In this document: positions 54,783 through 63,764 of the stretch, piece after piece
How positions within the stretch are numbered: position 1 is the stretch's first letter
Layout: each line of letters opens with the position of its first letter
DNA from: Pararhizobium sp.
Lineage (GTDB): Bacteria > Pseudomonadota > Alphaproteobacteria > Rhizobiales > Rhizobiaceae
NCBI GenBank assembly: GCA_030655075.1
Contig: JAURWE010000058.1
Span: 1 to 64,000 of the forward strand
Reading direction: 5' to 3'
DNA length: 64,000 nucleotides
Notes under the pieces: generated by a model
What the model was told of the DNA's origin: nothing
The model's database searches: none
The model's input: the letters and a program-made list of their open reading frames with translations, nothing else
Made by a program: the position numbers and the translations under genes

Positions 54783-55987
54783 ACCTCACGATGAGCCGCC
54801 GCCGCACCAGCATCATCGGCGCCTTGCTGGCGACGCTCGGCCCCATCTCCATGTCGATCTATACGCCGGCCATGCCGGAACTGGTGCGGGCCTTCGCCAC
54901 CACCGAATCGCTGATCAAGCTGACCCTGTCGCTCTATTTCGGCGGTTTCTCGCTTGCCATGCTGGTGGCCGGGCCAATGTCGGACGCCTTCGGCCGCAAG
55001 GCAGCGACCCTTGCCTTTGTCGGCATCAATGTCCTCGGCAGCCTGCTCTGCGCCTTCGCACCGTCAGTCGAATGGTTGCTCGCCGGCCGGTTGATCCAGG
55101 GCATCGGCGCCTCCGTCGGCATTACCGTTGCCCGCGCCATCGTGCGCGACCAGTTCACCGGCACCGAGGCGTCACGCATCATGAACCTGATCGGCATCAT
55201 GCTGGCCATCGGCCCGGCCATGGCGCCGACGATCGGCGGGCTGGCGCTGGCCGCCTTCGGCTGGCAGTCGATCTTTTTCATCCTGCTCGGGTTCGGGCTG
55301 GTGACGATCTTCTCGATAACTGTCTTCCTTCGCGAAACCTCGACACCGGATCCGCGCCGGGCACTTCCCGGCCCGCTTGTCGCTGCGTACAGCGAACTGA
55401 TCCGCGACCCACGCTTCGTTGCCGCCGCCATCGTGCTCGGTGGCTCGGTCGGGGCGCTATACGCCCAGTCGACCATGCTTTCCTTCATTCTGATCGATCG
55501 TGTTGGCATGTCGCCCACCGCCTTTGGGATCGGCATGCTGATGCAGTCCGGTTTCTATTTCGCCGGCTCGATCGGTCTGCGCCTGACATCCGCGCGTCTT
55601 GGCGGTGAAGGCTCGGTGCGGTTCGGCCTAATCTGCTGTGGTCTTGGCGGCCTCATGATCGCGCTCTCGGTGCAGTTCATCGAACCGACCTATCTCTCCG
55701 TCATGCTGCCGATCGCCTTTTCCAGCGTCGGCATTGCCTTCCTGACCCCGCACATGACAACGGCAGCGCTGCAGTCCTTTCCCCATATCGCCGGCTCGGC
55801 CTCGGCGATGATGGGCTTCATCCAGATGGCGGGAGGGTTCTTGGGTGGACTGTCGGCCGCCCTGATCGGCTCGCCCTTCGACGCCTTCGGCATCGTCATC
55901 CCGGCCATGCTCTTCCTGTCGATCGCCAGTTACCTCTGGTTCCTTGCATCGACACGACGTCTGGTCCAAACGCCCACCAGCGAATGA
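54779..55987 (+). CDS. Bcr/CflA-type MFS drug efflux transporter
   Basis: 402 residues from ATG 54779 (MNLTMSRRRTSIIGALLATLGPISMSIYTPAMPELV), overlapping the marR stop by four bases. The 12-helix layout and AGPMSDAFGRKAATLAFVGINVLG (loop 2-3 motif) and RAIVRDQFTGTEASRIMNLIGIMLAIGPAMAPTIGG (the motif C region of drug-proton antiporters) identify the Bcr/CflA group. It probably exports a toxic compound that also acts on the MarR regulator. Confidence 0.9.
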   Translation: MNLTMSRRRTSIIGALLATLGPISMSIYTPAMPELVRAFATTESLIKLTLSLYFGGFSLAMLVAGPMSDAFGRKAATLAFVGINVLGSLLCAFAPSVEWLLAGRLIQGIGASVGITVARAIVRDQFTGTEASRIMNLIGIMLAIGPAMAPTIGGLALAAFGWQSIFFILLGFGLVTIFSITVFLRETSTPDPRRALPGPLVAAYSELIRDPRFVAAAIVLGGSVGALYAQSTMLSFILIDRVGMSPTAFGIGMLMQSGFYFAGSIGLRLTSARLGGEGSVRFGLICCGLGGLMIALSVQFIEPTYLSVMLPIAFSSVGIAFLTPHMTTAALQSFPHIAGSASAMMGFIQMAGGFLGGLSAALIGSPFDAFGIVIPAMLFLSIASYLWFLASTRRLVQTPTSE

Positions 55988-56017
55988 AAGCCCACCTCCG
56001 TGTGGGAGACGGGCTTT
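55987..56017. terminator. Hairpin between convergent MFS and argG genes
   Basis: AAAGCCC (55987-55993) and GGGCTTT (56011-56017) pair, with an inner CTCC / GGAG stem and a five-base loop. It lies in the 54-bp gap between two convergent genes. Only three T follow on each strand, so confidence is moderate. Confidence 0.5.
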
Positions 56018-56041
56018 GAACGACCGGAACGCGCGTTACCG

Positions 56042-57262
<1,221 letters not shown>

Positions 57263-57460
57263 GGAGGATGTCCGTCTGGTCTTTGGCGGCACCGTCCGTG
57301 CCGCATGGAAAATTTCGCGGCACTTTTAGCCAGATTATCCGTTCGCGCAAGCCGCGACCTCAAGGAACGCCGCGACCGGCCTTGCAAAAAGGCCAAGCCC
57401 GCACCGGCGCTTTGTGCTATCGGCAGGACAACACCATCATCCGCCGAGAAAGACCGCGTC

Positions 57461-58102
57461 ATGGATTTCCTGCCCAGCCTGCCGGCATTGCTTGCCTTTA
57501 CTGCCGCGACGCTGCTGCTGGCTGCAACGCCCGGCCCGGACATGACGCTCTCCATCAGCCGCGCGCTGTCGCAGGGCAAGGCGGCCGCCATGTATGTGGT
57601 TGTCGGCACCAGTGTCGGCTGCCTCGTCCACACGCTTCTGGTCGCCTTCGGCATATCGGCGCTGATAACGGCCTCACCCACCGCATTTCTCGTCCTGAAA
57701 ACCGGCGGCGCCGCCTATCTCTTCTGGCTCGCCGTCCAGGCCATCCGCTTCGGCTCAAGCCTGTCGGTGAAGAAGGAAGACAGCACGCAAGCTTCGCCGT
57801 TCGCCAACATCTCGACCGGGCTCGGCGTTAACCTGCTCAATCCGAAGGTCATCATCTTCTTCATGACCTTCCTGCCGCAGTTCGTCACTGCCCCTGACCC
57901 CAACGTCACGGGCAAGCTCATGTTCTTCGGGATTTTCTTCATCGTTGCCGCCATGCCGGTCAACATCGCCGTCATCCTGACAGCCGACTGGCTGTCAGCT
58001 TGGCTGCAGCGCAAGAAAAGCGTCATGCGCGCCATCGACTACACCTTCGCCGGTGTCTTCTCGATTTTTGCGCTAAAGATCCTGTTCACGCAGACGCGCT
58101 GA
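57461..58102 (+). CDS. LysE/RhtB family exporter
   Basis: 213 residues from ATG 57461 (MDFLPSLPALLAFTAATLLLAATPGPDMTLSISRALSQGKAAAMYVVVGTS). This is the standard RhtB pattern (ATPGPDM), with GLGVNLLNPKVIIFFMTFLPQFV in the middle and six hydrophobic segments. The exported amino acid is unknown. It is divergent from argG across 198 bp, so an arginine or lysine link is possible but unsupported by sequence. It is convergent with rlmN. Confidence 0.88.
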   Translation: MDFLPSLPALLAFTAATLLLAATPGPDMTLSISRALSQGKAAAMYVVVGTSVGCLVHTLLVAFGISALITASPTAFLVLKTGGAAYLFWLAVQAIRFGSSLSVKKEDSTQASPFANISTGLGVNLLNPKVIIFFMTFLPQFVTAPDPNVTGKLMFFGIFFIVAAMPVNIAVILTADWLSAWLQRKKSVMRAIDYTFAGVFSIFALKILFTQTR

Positions 58103-58104
58103 CC

Positions 58105-59349
58105 TCAATCGTCGTCATCTTCGCCGTGATTTGCGATCATCAGCGCTTCCAGCGCCATCCGGTCCACCTTGCGCATGCGTTCCGAATCCGACTTCAGCTG
58201 GCCGCAGGCGGCGAGAATGTCGCGGCCGCGCGGGGTGCGGATCGGTGAGGCGTAACCGGCCGCATTGATGAAGTCGGCAAATTTCTCGATCTGCTCCCAC
58301 TCCGAACACTGGTAGTTCGTGCCCGGCCAAGGGTTGAACGGAATGAGGTTGATCTTGGCCGGAATGCCCTTCAAGAGCCGCACCAGCTCCTTGGCGTCTT
58401 CCAGGCTGTCGTTGACGTCGCGCAGCATCACATATTCGAAGGTGATGCGGCGCGCGTTCGACAGGCTCGGATAGGCGCGGCAGGCCTCCAGCAGGTCTTT
58501 CAGCGGGTATTTCTTGTTGATCGGCACCAGGAGATCGCGCAGGTCGTCATTCACCGCATGCAGCGAAATCGCCAGCATGACGCCGATCTCCTCGCCGGTG
58601 CGGTAGATTTCCGGTACGATGCCGGAGGTCGACAGCGTCACGCGGCGCTTCGACAGCGACAGGCCATCGCCGTCGGTTGCAATCAGCAGCGCCTTCTTGA
58701 CGCTTTCGAAATTGTAGAGCGGCTCGCCCATGCCCATCATCACCACATTGGTGACCTTGCGGCCCTCGTTCGGCACGATGGCGCCTGCCGGCGTGTCGCG
58801 GTCGGGAAAATCGCCGAGCCGGTCACGGGCGAGAAGCAACTGCGACAGGATTTCCTCGGCCGTCAGGTTGCGCACAAGTTTCTGCGTGCCCGTATGACAG
58901 AACGAACAGGTCAGCGTGCAACCGACCTGGCTGGAGACGCACAGCGTCCCGCGCCCCTGCTCGGGAATGTAGACTGTCTCGATCTCGACCGGACGTCCGG
59001 CACCACGCGGTGGAAACCGCAGCAGCCACTTGCGCGTACCGTCATTGGAGATCTGTTCTTCAACAATCTCGGGCCGCGCAATTGTGAAATGCTGCTTCAG
59101 CATTTCGCGCATATCCTTGGAGACATTGCTCATGTGATCGAAATCGGAAACACCGCGTACGTAAAGCCAGTGCCAGAGCTGGCTGACCCGCATCTTCACC
59201 TGCTTGTCCGAAATACCCTTGTCACGCAGGGCGACCGCCATGTCGTCCTTCGACAGGCCGATCAATGTCGGCTTTTCGGCCGCAGGCATGGTCCGCGCAG
59301 CCGGGATTTTTTCAATCGCGCTCGCATCGAGAAGGGCGGTGGCTGTCAT
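58105..59349 (-). CDS. rlmN: Dual-specificity 23S rRNA/tRNA (adenine-C2) methyltransferase RlmN
   Basis: 414 residues from ATG 59349, with AGGA eight bases upstream. The radical-SAM cluster is CxxxCxxC at Cys144, Cys148 and Cys151 (GCTLTCSFCHTGTQK), GMGEPLYNFESV follows, SLHAVNDDLRDLLVPINKKYPL contains the SAM region, and the methyl-carrying Cys is in AACGQL near the C terminus. It methylates A2503 of 23S rRNA and A37 of some tRNAs. The N-terminal 25 residues are an extension beyond E. coli RlmN. Confidence 0.96.
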   Translation of the reverse strand: MTATALLDASAIEKIPAARTMPAAEKPTLIGLSKDDMAVALRDKGISDKQVKMRVSQLWHWLYVRGVSDFDHMSNVSKDMREMLKQHFTIARPEIVEEQISNDGTRKWLLRFPPRGAGRPVEIETVYIPEQGRGTLCVSSQVGCTLTCSFCHTGTQKLVRNLTAEEILSQLLLARDRLGDFPDRDTPAGAIVPNEGRKVTNVVMMGMGEPLYNFESVKKALLIATDGDGLSLSKRRVTLSTSGIVPEIYRTGEEIGVMLAISLHAVNDDLRDLLVPINKKYPLKDLLEACRAYPSLSNARRITFEYVMLRDVNDSLEDAKELVRLLKGIPAKINLIPFNPWPGTNYQCSEWEQIEKFADFINAAGYASPIRTPRGRDILAACGQLKSDSERMRKVDRMALEALMIANHGEDDDD

Positions 59350-59544
59350 GCTGTCAATCCTGCTGCACAACGGATGCGCCGATTTGAGGTGCCTTCACCT
59401 CCAATTCGCCTGACATGCCGTACATGGAACTCTGGAGGTTCGATCGAGCGGCCCATTGCCGCGACAAACCCGTCTTTGCGGCGCTCATAGCACCATTTTA
59501 CCGCGCCGTCACCCTTTGCGCGGGCAGCTGCCGGAAACGCGAAA

Positions 59545-59563
59545 GGCCGCAGATGACGCGGCC
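59545..59563 (-). terminator. Stem-loop downstream of the IalB-like gene
   Basis: GGCCGC (59545-59550) and GCGGCC (59558-59563), a perfect 6-bp stem with a 7-base loop, 27 bp after the stop of the minus-strand gene; TTTCGCG follows on that strand. The T-run is short, so it is a weak terminator call. Confidence 0.5.
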
Positions 59564-59589
59564 TCTCGGAGAACAGGGATAGATGAAGC

Positions 59590-60093
59590 TTACTTGCAAG
59601 TCTCGATCTGCTTCAGGGCAGCCGAAATACCCGAGAGCGAATAGACATAGTTCGTGCCGGTGCCCTTGCGCGACTTGGCGCTGACCGACATGCCCTTGCC
59701 CGACTTCATCGACGCCACCAGCGCCGGCTCTTCAGCGGCATTCTCGACCCAGGCAGACTTGTCCTTGGTGAATAGCGTGAAGTTGCGCGCATCGATAGTG
59801 ACCGTGACCTTCGAGCTTTCCTGAAGCGGATAACCCATCATCGCCTGCGGTTCATAGCTGATGTTCTGGCCCGGCCGCTGCGACACGAGGAAGAAGATAT
59901 CGCCGTGATCGACGCCGGGAGGCGACTTTTCCTTCGGCACGGACAGGACGTAGCAAACTTTGCCGGCGCTCGTCTGGTAGGAATAGGCACCCCAGGCATT
60001 GAACTGCTTGATCAATGTTGGCGACTGCGCGGCAGCGATGCCGGCGGAAGCGACGAGTAGAGCGAGTGCGATCGAGAACTTTTTTACAAACAT
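59590..60093 (-). CDS. Invasion-associated locus B (IalB)-like periplasmic protein
   Basis: 167 residues from ATG 60093 (MFVKKFSIALALLVASAGIAAAQSP), with a clear Sec signal peptide cut after AAA. The mature part fits the IalB domain: FNAWGAYSYQTSAGKVCYVLSVPKEKSPPGVDHGDIFFLVSQRP, then VTVTIDARNFTLFTKDKSAWVENAAEEPALVASMKSG and KGTGTNYVYSLSGISAALKQIETCK. Two cysteines (KVCYVL and the C-terminal ETCK) likely pair. The role is unknown in free-living species; the name comes from Bartonella. A ten-base tandem repeat lies upstream. Confidence 0.85.
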   Translation of the reverse strand: MFVKKFSIALALLVASAGIAAAQSPTLIKQFNAWGAYSYQTSAGKVCYVLSVPKEKSPPGVDHGDIFFLVSQRPGQNISYEPQAMMGYPLQESSKVTVTIDARNFTLFTKDKSAWVENAAEEPALVASMKSGKGMSVSAKSRKGTGTNYVYSLSGISAALKQIETCK

Positions 60094-60494
60094 GATGTCC
60101 TGCCGGTTGTCTTGCCATCCACACCCGATACCGGGGTTCTCCGGGCAACGCATATCCACGATTTGATTTAATTTGACTTAATTCAGGTTACCAAACCGTC
60201 AACGGTCCGCAAATTTCATTCCTGCCATGCTCTAGTACGAAACAAAATACGGTGCAAACAGTTCACGAGTTTCGGCTTGGTGCCCTGACCGCATGAAAAG
60301 CCCGGCAACCGCGCATAGTCCTTTGAGGCTACTCCTCAATGGTCGATATCCACGAGATATTTCAGCAGGGGTGAACCACGGCCCTTCGAAATTTTATGTC
60401 ACAAAGAATCGGGCAAGAGTTTGACCTTTGCCAAAACCATTGTACCTGTTGTCTAAATTGTGATCGGATTCTTCTGGAGACCCCTGCAGGCGCC
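60094..60494. other. Intergenic region between the divergent IalB-like and ECF sigma genes
   Basis: 401 bp without a gene I can support. It holds a tandem 10-mer TTTGATTTAA/TTTGACTTAA (60161-60180) near the IalB-like side, a small TTGAGG-CCTCAA hairpin (60323-60339), and, just before the sigma gene, TTGACC at about 60421 as a possible -35 without a good -10. The region around 60160-60190 is AT-rich compared with the rest. Confidence 0.5.
60161..60180. repeat. Tandem 10-bp repeat upstream of the IalB-like gene
   Basis: TTTGATTTAA and TTTGACTTAA are adjacent and differ at one base, 68-87 bp upstream of the IalB-like start. AT-rich and in promoter position; could be a regulator half-site pair or an UP-like element. 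Confidence 0.5.
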
Positions 60495-61064
60495 ATGGAT
60501 GCTGACCGGAAACAGCGCTTTTCGGCCTTGGTAAAGGCGGTAGCCGATGCACGCGACAGAACCGCCTTCACCGAGCTGTTCGACTTCTATGCTCCCCGGC
60601 TGAAATCCTTCCTGATGCGCCAGCGCATGACAGCAGGCGAGGCCGAAGACCTCGCCCAGGAAGTGATGGTCGTGCTCTGGCACAAGGCCAGTCTCTATGA
60701 CCCGGCAAAATCGTCCCTCTCGACCTGGCTTTTCCGCATTGCCAGGAACCGCAGCATCGACGCCGCGCGGCGCAAGCGCCGGATGCAGTTCGATGCGTCC
60801 GATCCGTTGCTGCAGCCGTTCGGAGACCCGTTGCCGGATGAGGGGCTGGAAACCGAAGATCGGGAAAGAGTAGTGCGCGAAGCTCTGGCACACCTACCGC
60901 CAGACCAGATAGACCTGATCCGCAAGGCGTTCTTCTACGGTCAATCACACACGGAAATCGCGGCGGAAACCGGCCTGCCGCTTGGAACCGTCAAATCGAG
61001 AATAAGGCTCGCCTTCGGCAAGCTGCGGAAGCTGCTGGACGATGCAGGCGTGAGCGGCACTTGA
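60495..61064 (+). CDS. ECF (group 4) RNA polymerase sigma factor
   Basis: 189 residues from ATG 60495 (MDADRKQRFSALVKAVADARD). Region 2 is FTELFDFYAPRLKSFLMRQRMTAGEAEDLAQEVMVVLWHKASLYDPAKSSLSTWLFRIARNRSIDAARR, and region 4 is HLPPDQIDLIRKAFFYGQSHTEIAAETGLPLGTVKSRIRLAFGKLRKLL, with the helix-turn-helix GLPLGTVKSRI. It resembles the RpoE/ChrR-type group, but the next gene is a convergent YkvA-like gene and I see no anti-sigma gene. The frame is open 33 codons further upstream, without family similarity. Confidence 0.9.
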   Translation: MDADRKQRFSALVKAVADARDRTAFTELFDFYAPRLKSFLMRQRMTAGEAEDLAQEVMVVLWHKASLYDPAKSSLSTWLFRIARNRSIDAARRKRRMQFDASDPLLQPFGDPLPDEGLETEDRERVVREALAHLPPDQIDLIRKAFFYGQSHTEIAAETGLPLGTVKSRIRLAFGKLRKLLDDAGVSGT

Positions 61065-61078
61065 GGCTTAAACCACCC

Positions 61079-61465
61079 TCAGGCGGCTCCATCCTCCATC
61101 GAACCGGTCAGCGCCTTGTCTGCGGCGATATAGTGGTCTTCTTTGATATGCCCGCTGATGCTGGCAAACGCCGCCGTCAGAACGGCGATATCGTCGGAAA
61201 AGCCGACCATCGCCAGAATATCGGGAATGAAATCGAGCGGCATGACGAAATAGGCAAGCGCCGCCAGAAGGATGCCGCGCACCCTCGTCGGTGTTTTTGG
61301 ATCCATCGCGCAATAATAGGCCGCCACCAGATCGCGGCTGAACGGCACCTGGCGGAAGGCGCGCTTCATCGTCGGCCAGAAGCGGCGGCGAATGGTGGAG
61401 GAGCGCTTCGCCTGCTGCTCTTCGTCGCCTGGCAGCAAAATCTCACCGATCTTGATGTCGTCCAT
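61079..61465 (-). CDS. YkvA family (DUF1232) membrane protein
   Basis: 128 residues from ATG 61465 (MDDIKIGEILLPGDEEQQAKR), with GAGGG upstream. The family core is TPTRVRGILLAALAYFVMPLDFIPDILAMVGFSDDIAVLTAAFASI, one hydrophobic hairpin with the DFIPD motif. Role unknown. It is the last of a minus-strand pair with phhB (64 bp between). Confidence 0.88.
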   Translation of the reverse strand: MDDIKIGEILLPGDEEQQAKRSSTIRRRFWPTMKRAFRQVPFSRDLVAAYYCAMDPKTPTRVRGILLAALAYFVMPLDFIPDILAMVGFSDDIAVLTAAFASISGHIKEDHYIAADKALTGSMEDGAA

Positions 61466-61529
61466 CTGTTTCCCTCGTAAATGACCTAATCCTGATATGG
61501 CTCTTCGCCGAACCGTTTTCAAATGGCAG

Positions 61530-61832
61530 TCAGGCGCGCCGCGTGGCCGCCTTGTCCATCAACCCGGCAAGCTTGAAATCAAGCTCCGTCAGGCCCTTGG
61601 CGTCATGCGTCGTCAGGGTCACGTCGACCCTGTTGTAGACGTTGAACCATTCGGGATGATGGTTGAGCTTTTCGGCGCCCAGCGCGCCCTCTGTCATGAA
61701 GCCGAAGGCTTCCACAAATGACTTGAACTTGAATGAGCGCGCGATCGCCACACCGTCGTCACTGAGCTTCCAGCCTTCCGCCTTGCCAAGCGCCGCTTCG
61801 ACCGCCGCCTTGTCGAGTTTTTCGTACTTCAT
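61530..61832 (-). CDS. phhB: Pterin-4a-carbinolamine dehydratase
   Basis: 100 residues from ATG 61832 (MKYEKLDKAAVEAALG), chosen because GAGGA lies at good spacing; ATG 61838 is too close to it. The signature EKLNHHPEWFNVYNRVDVTLTTHDAKGLTELD is complete, including His58-His59 of the dehydratase site. It recycles oxidised tetrahydrobiopterin after aromatic hydroxylation, or acts on a folate pterin. No phenylalanine hydroxylase gene is in the window. Confidence 0.93.
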   Translation of the reverse strand: MKYEKLDKAAVEAALGKAEGWKLSDDGVAIARSFKFKSFVEAFGFMTEGALGAEKLNHHPEWFNVYNRVDVTLTTHDAKGLTELDFKLAGLMDKAATRRA

Positions 61833-61930
61833 GGCCATTCCTCTTTGCCGATCACATTGCGGGAGCTATGAAAACCAACGCGGCACGCTGCCGAAGGTTC
61901 ACCTGCTCTTTGTCCTCTCGACGGAATACC

Positions 61931-62392
61931 ATGAAACCGGCCGGAATCCTCTTCGTTTGTCTCGGAAACATCTGCCGCTCGCCGCTGGCCGAAGGCATTT
62001 TCCGGCACCTTGTTGCAACGCAGAACCGCATCCGCCAGTTCGAAATTGCTTCGGCCGGCACCGGCGGCTGGCACATCGGTGACCCGCCAGACCCTCGCTC
62101 GATTGCTGTGGCGAAGCGAAACGGCATCGACATCAGCGCTCAGCGGGGCCGCAAGGTGGTACCGGAGGATTTTGAACGGTTCGATCTGATCCTCGGCATG
62201 GATCGCAACAATGTCGCAACGCTACAAGCGCTGGCCCCGGCCGGAGCACAGCCAAAGATCCATCTTTTCAGCATGGCCGCAATGGGACAACCGACCGACG
62301 TTCCCGATCCTTATTACGGCGGTTCAAGCGACTTCGAAGCGGTCTACAGCATGCTCTTCGAAGGCTGCTCGTCGCTGCTCGGCAAGCTGTAG
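61931..62392 (+). CDS. Low-molecular-weight protein-tyrosine phosphatase
   Basis: 153 residues from ATG 61931 (MKPAGILFVCLGNICRSPLAEGIF). The phosphate loop C10-x5-R16 is intact, followed by the acid/base Asp in VPDPYYGG (DPYYGG) near the C terminus. Rhizobial and mammalian-type lwPTPs have this length. The target is unknown; no tyrosine-kinase or capsule genes are adjacent. Its 3' end overlaps thpR tail-to-tail by 49 bp. Confidence 0.93.
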   Translation: MKPAGILFVCLGNICRSPLAEGIFRHLVATQNRIRQFEIASAGTGGWHIGDPPDPRSIAVAKRNGIDISAQRGRKVVPEDFERFDLILGMDRNNVATLQALAPAGAQPKIHLFSMAAMGQPTDVPDPYYGGSSDFEAVYSMLFEGCSSLLGKL

Positions 62393-62940
62393 CCGGATGA
62401 CCGTGCCTCGTGCAGCGGAAACACTTCTTCGGTGAGATAGGGACCGCCGCCGATCGAATCGCGTGACGACAGCAGCACGAAGCGCGAGGCCGTGAAGGTG
62501 GGTGTGTAGAAGTTGCCGCGCCCTGAAAGATAGGTCACGACATCCTCGACGCGGGAAGACCGCAGCCGCGCAAGCGTGACATGCGGCGTGAATTTTCTCG
62601 GGTCAGCGGGCAGGCCCAGCCGCTGGCATATGCGCTCGATTTCCGCCTGAAGCGCATAAATTTCCGGCACCTGCGACACACCAGCCCAGATCGAGTGCGG
62701 CTTCTTCGACCCGAAGGAACCGATCCCTGTCAACTGCATCTGGAATTCCGGCCGTTCGATCCGGTCGAGTCGGTCGACGATCTCGTCAGCGGTCCGGTTG
62801 TCGACATCGCCGATGAAGCGCAGCGTGATGTGGTAGTTCTCGACGTCAATCCACCGGGCTCCAGGGAGACCTCCGCGCAGCAATGAAAGGCTCATCGCCG
62901 CATTGCGCGGTATTTCGAGGGCGGTAAAAAGTCTCGGCAT
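62344..62940 (-). CDS. thpR: RNA 2',3'-cyclic phosphodiesterase (2H family)
   Basis: 198 residues, MPRLFTALEIPRNAAMSLSLL at the start. The two catalytic HxTx motifs are YHITLRFIGDVD (His37, Thr39) and KFTPHVTLARLRSS. It opens 2',3'-cyclic phosphates on RNA ends. The last 16 residues (SSGYSLPSSDEQPSKS) are encoded in the overlap with the phosphatase gene and look like a non-conserved tail. Confidence 0.93.
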   Translation of the reverse strand: MPRLFTALEIPRNAAMSLSLLRGGLPGARWIDVENYHITLRFIGDVDNRTADEIVDRLDRIERPEFQMQLTGIGSFGSKKPHSIWAGVSQVPEIYALQAEIERICQRLGLPADPRKFTPHVTLARLRSSRVEDVVTYLSGRGNFYTPTFTASRFVLLSSRDSIGGGPYLTEEVFPLHEARSSGYSLPSSDEQPSKSML

Positions 62941-63049
62941 GGCGAGCTCCCCGAATCTGTAACTGACACCTCAACGAATCATGCCTTCCAGATGGGCGCA
63001 AGCCCTATTTCACACCCGGGACTTGGAGCCACAGGGTCGTGAGCGCCGG

Positions 63050-63691
63050 TCAGGGCTTGGAAAGACCCCCAACAAATGTCTCCGTGAGGGGCAGCATGCG
63101 CTCGGCCATCACCCCGACACCCTGAGCATTGGGGTGCATGCCATCTTCCAGCTGCATGCCGGCCTCGGCCATCACGCCATCGAGGAAGAACGGATAGAGC
63201 GGCAGTCCGTGTTTTTCCGCCAGTTTTGGAAAAATCGGATTGAACTTCGCCGCATAGTCCTCGCCCATGTTCGGCGGCGCCAGAATGCCGACCAGCAGCA
63301 CGGCAATGCCACGCGCCTTGAGCTTGGTGATCATCGCATCGAGGTTCTTTTCCGTCTCCTCCGGCGGGATGCCGCGAAGCGCATCATTGGCCCCGAGCTC
63401 GAGGATGACGCCATCGGTGCCGTCGGGCACAGACCAGTCGATCCGGGCCAGACCGCCGGACGACGTGTCACCGGAAACGCCGGCATTGGTGATGCTCACG
63501 TCGATGCCCTTGTCGCGCAAGATCTTTTCCAGCCGCACCGGAAACGCGTCCGACGTTGGCAGCTGGTAGCCCGCCATCAGGCTGTCACCAAAGCCGACCA
63601 GATTGACCGGAGCGGCCATCACCATCACGGGGCTCAACAGAAACACGAGAAAGTGCAGGGGGAAAACCGCTCCGAACGCTTTAAAAATCAT
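63050..63691 (-). CDS. TesA-like arylesterase (SGNH hydrolase), periplasmic
   Basis: 213 residues from ATG 63691, with AGGAAG upstream. A signal peptide (MIFKAFGAVFPLHFLVFLLSPVMVMAA) precedes the GDSL block LVGFGDSLMAGYQLP (catalytic Ser37); block II DTSSGGLAR, block III ELGANDALRG and block V DGMHPNAQG (Asp and His) complete the triad. It hydrolyses esters or lysophospholipids. It is divergent from the ABC ATPase, the same pairing as tesA-ybbA in enterobacteria. Confidence 0.93.
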   Translation of the reverse strand: MIFKAFGAVFPLHFLVFLLSPVMVMAAPVNLVGFGDSLMAGYQLPTSDAFPVRLEKILRDKGIDVSITNAGVSGDTSSGGLARIDWSVPDGTDGVILELGANDALRGIPPEETEKNLDAMITKLKARGIAVLLVGILAPPNMGEDYAAKFNPIFPKLAEKHGLPLYPFFLDGVMAEAGMQLEDGMHPNAQGVGVMAERMLPLTETFVGGLSKP

Positions 63692-63764
63692 ACCGTGCTT
63701 CCTAAATCCGTGAGCAGCCGCCGGGCCTTCCGGAGCATTCTTTAAAGATATAGGGCAAATTCCT

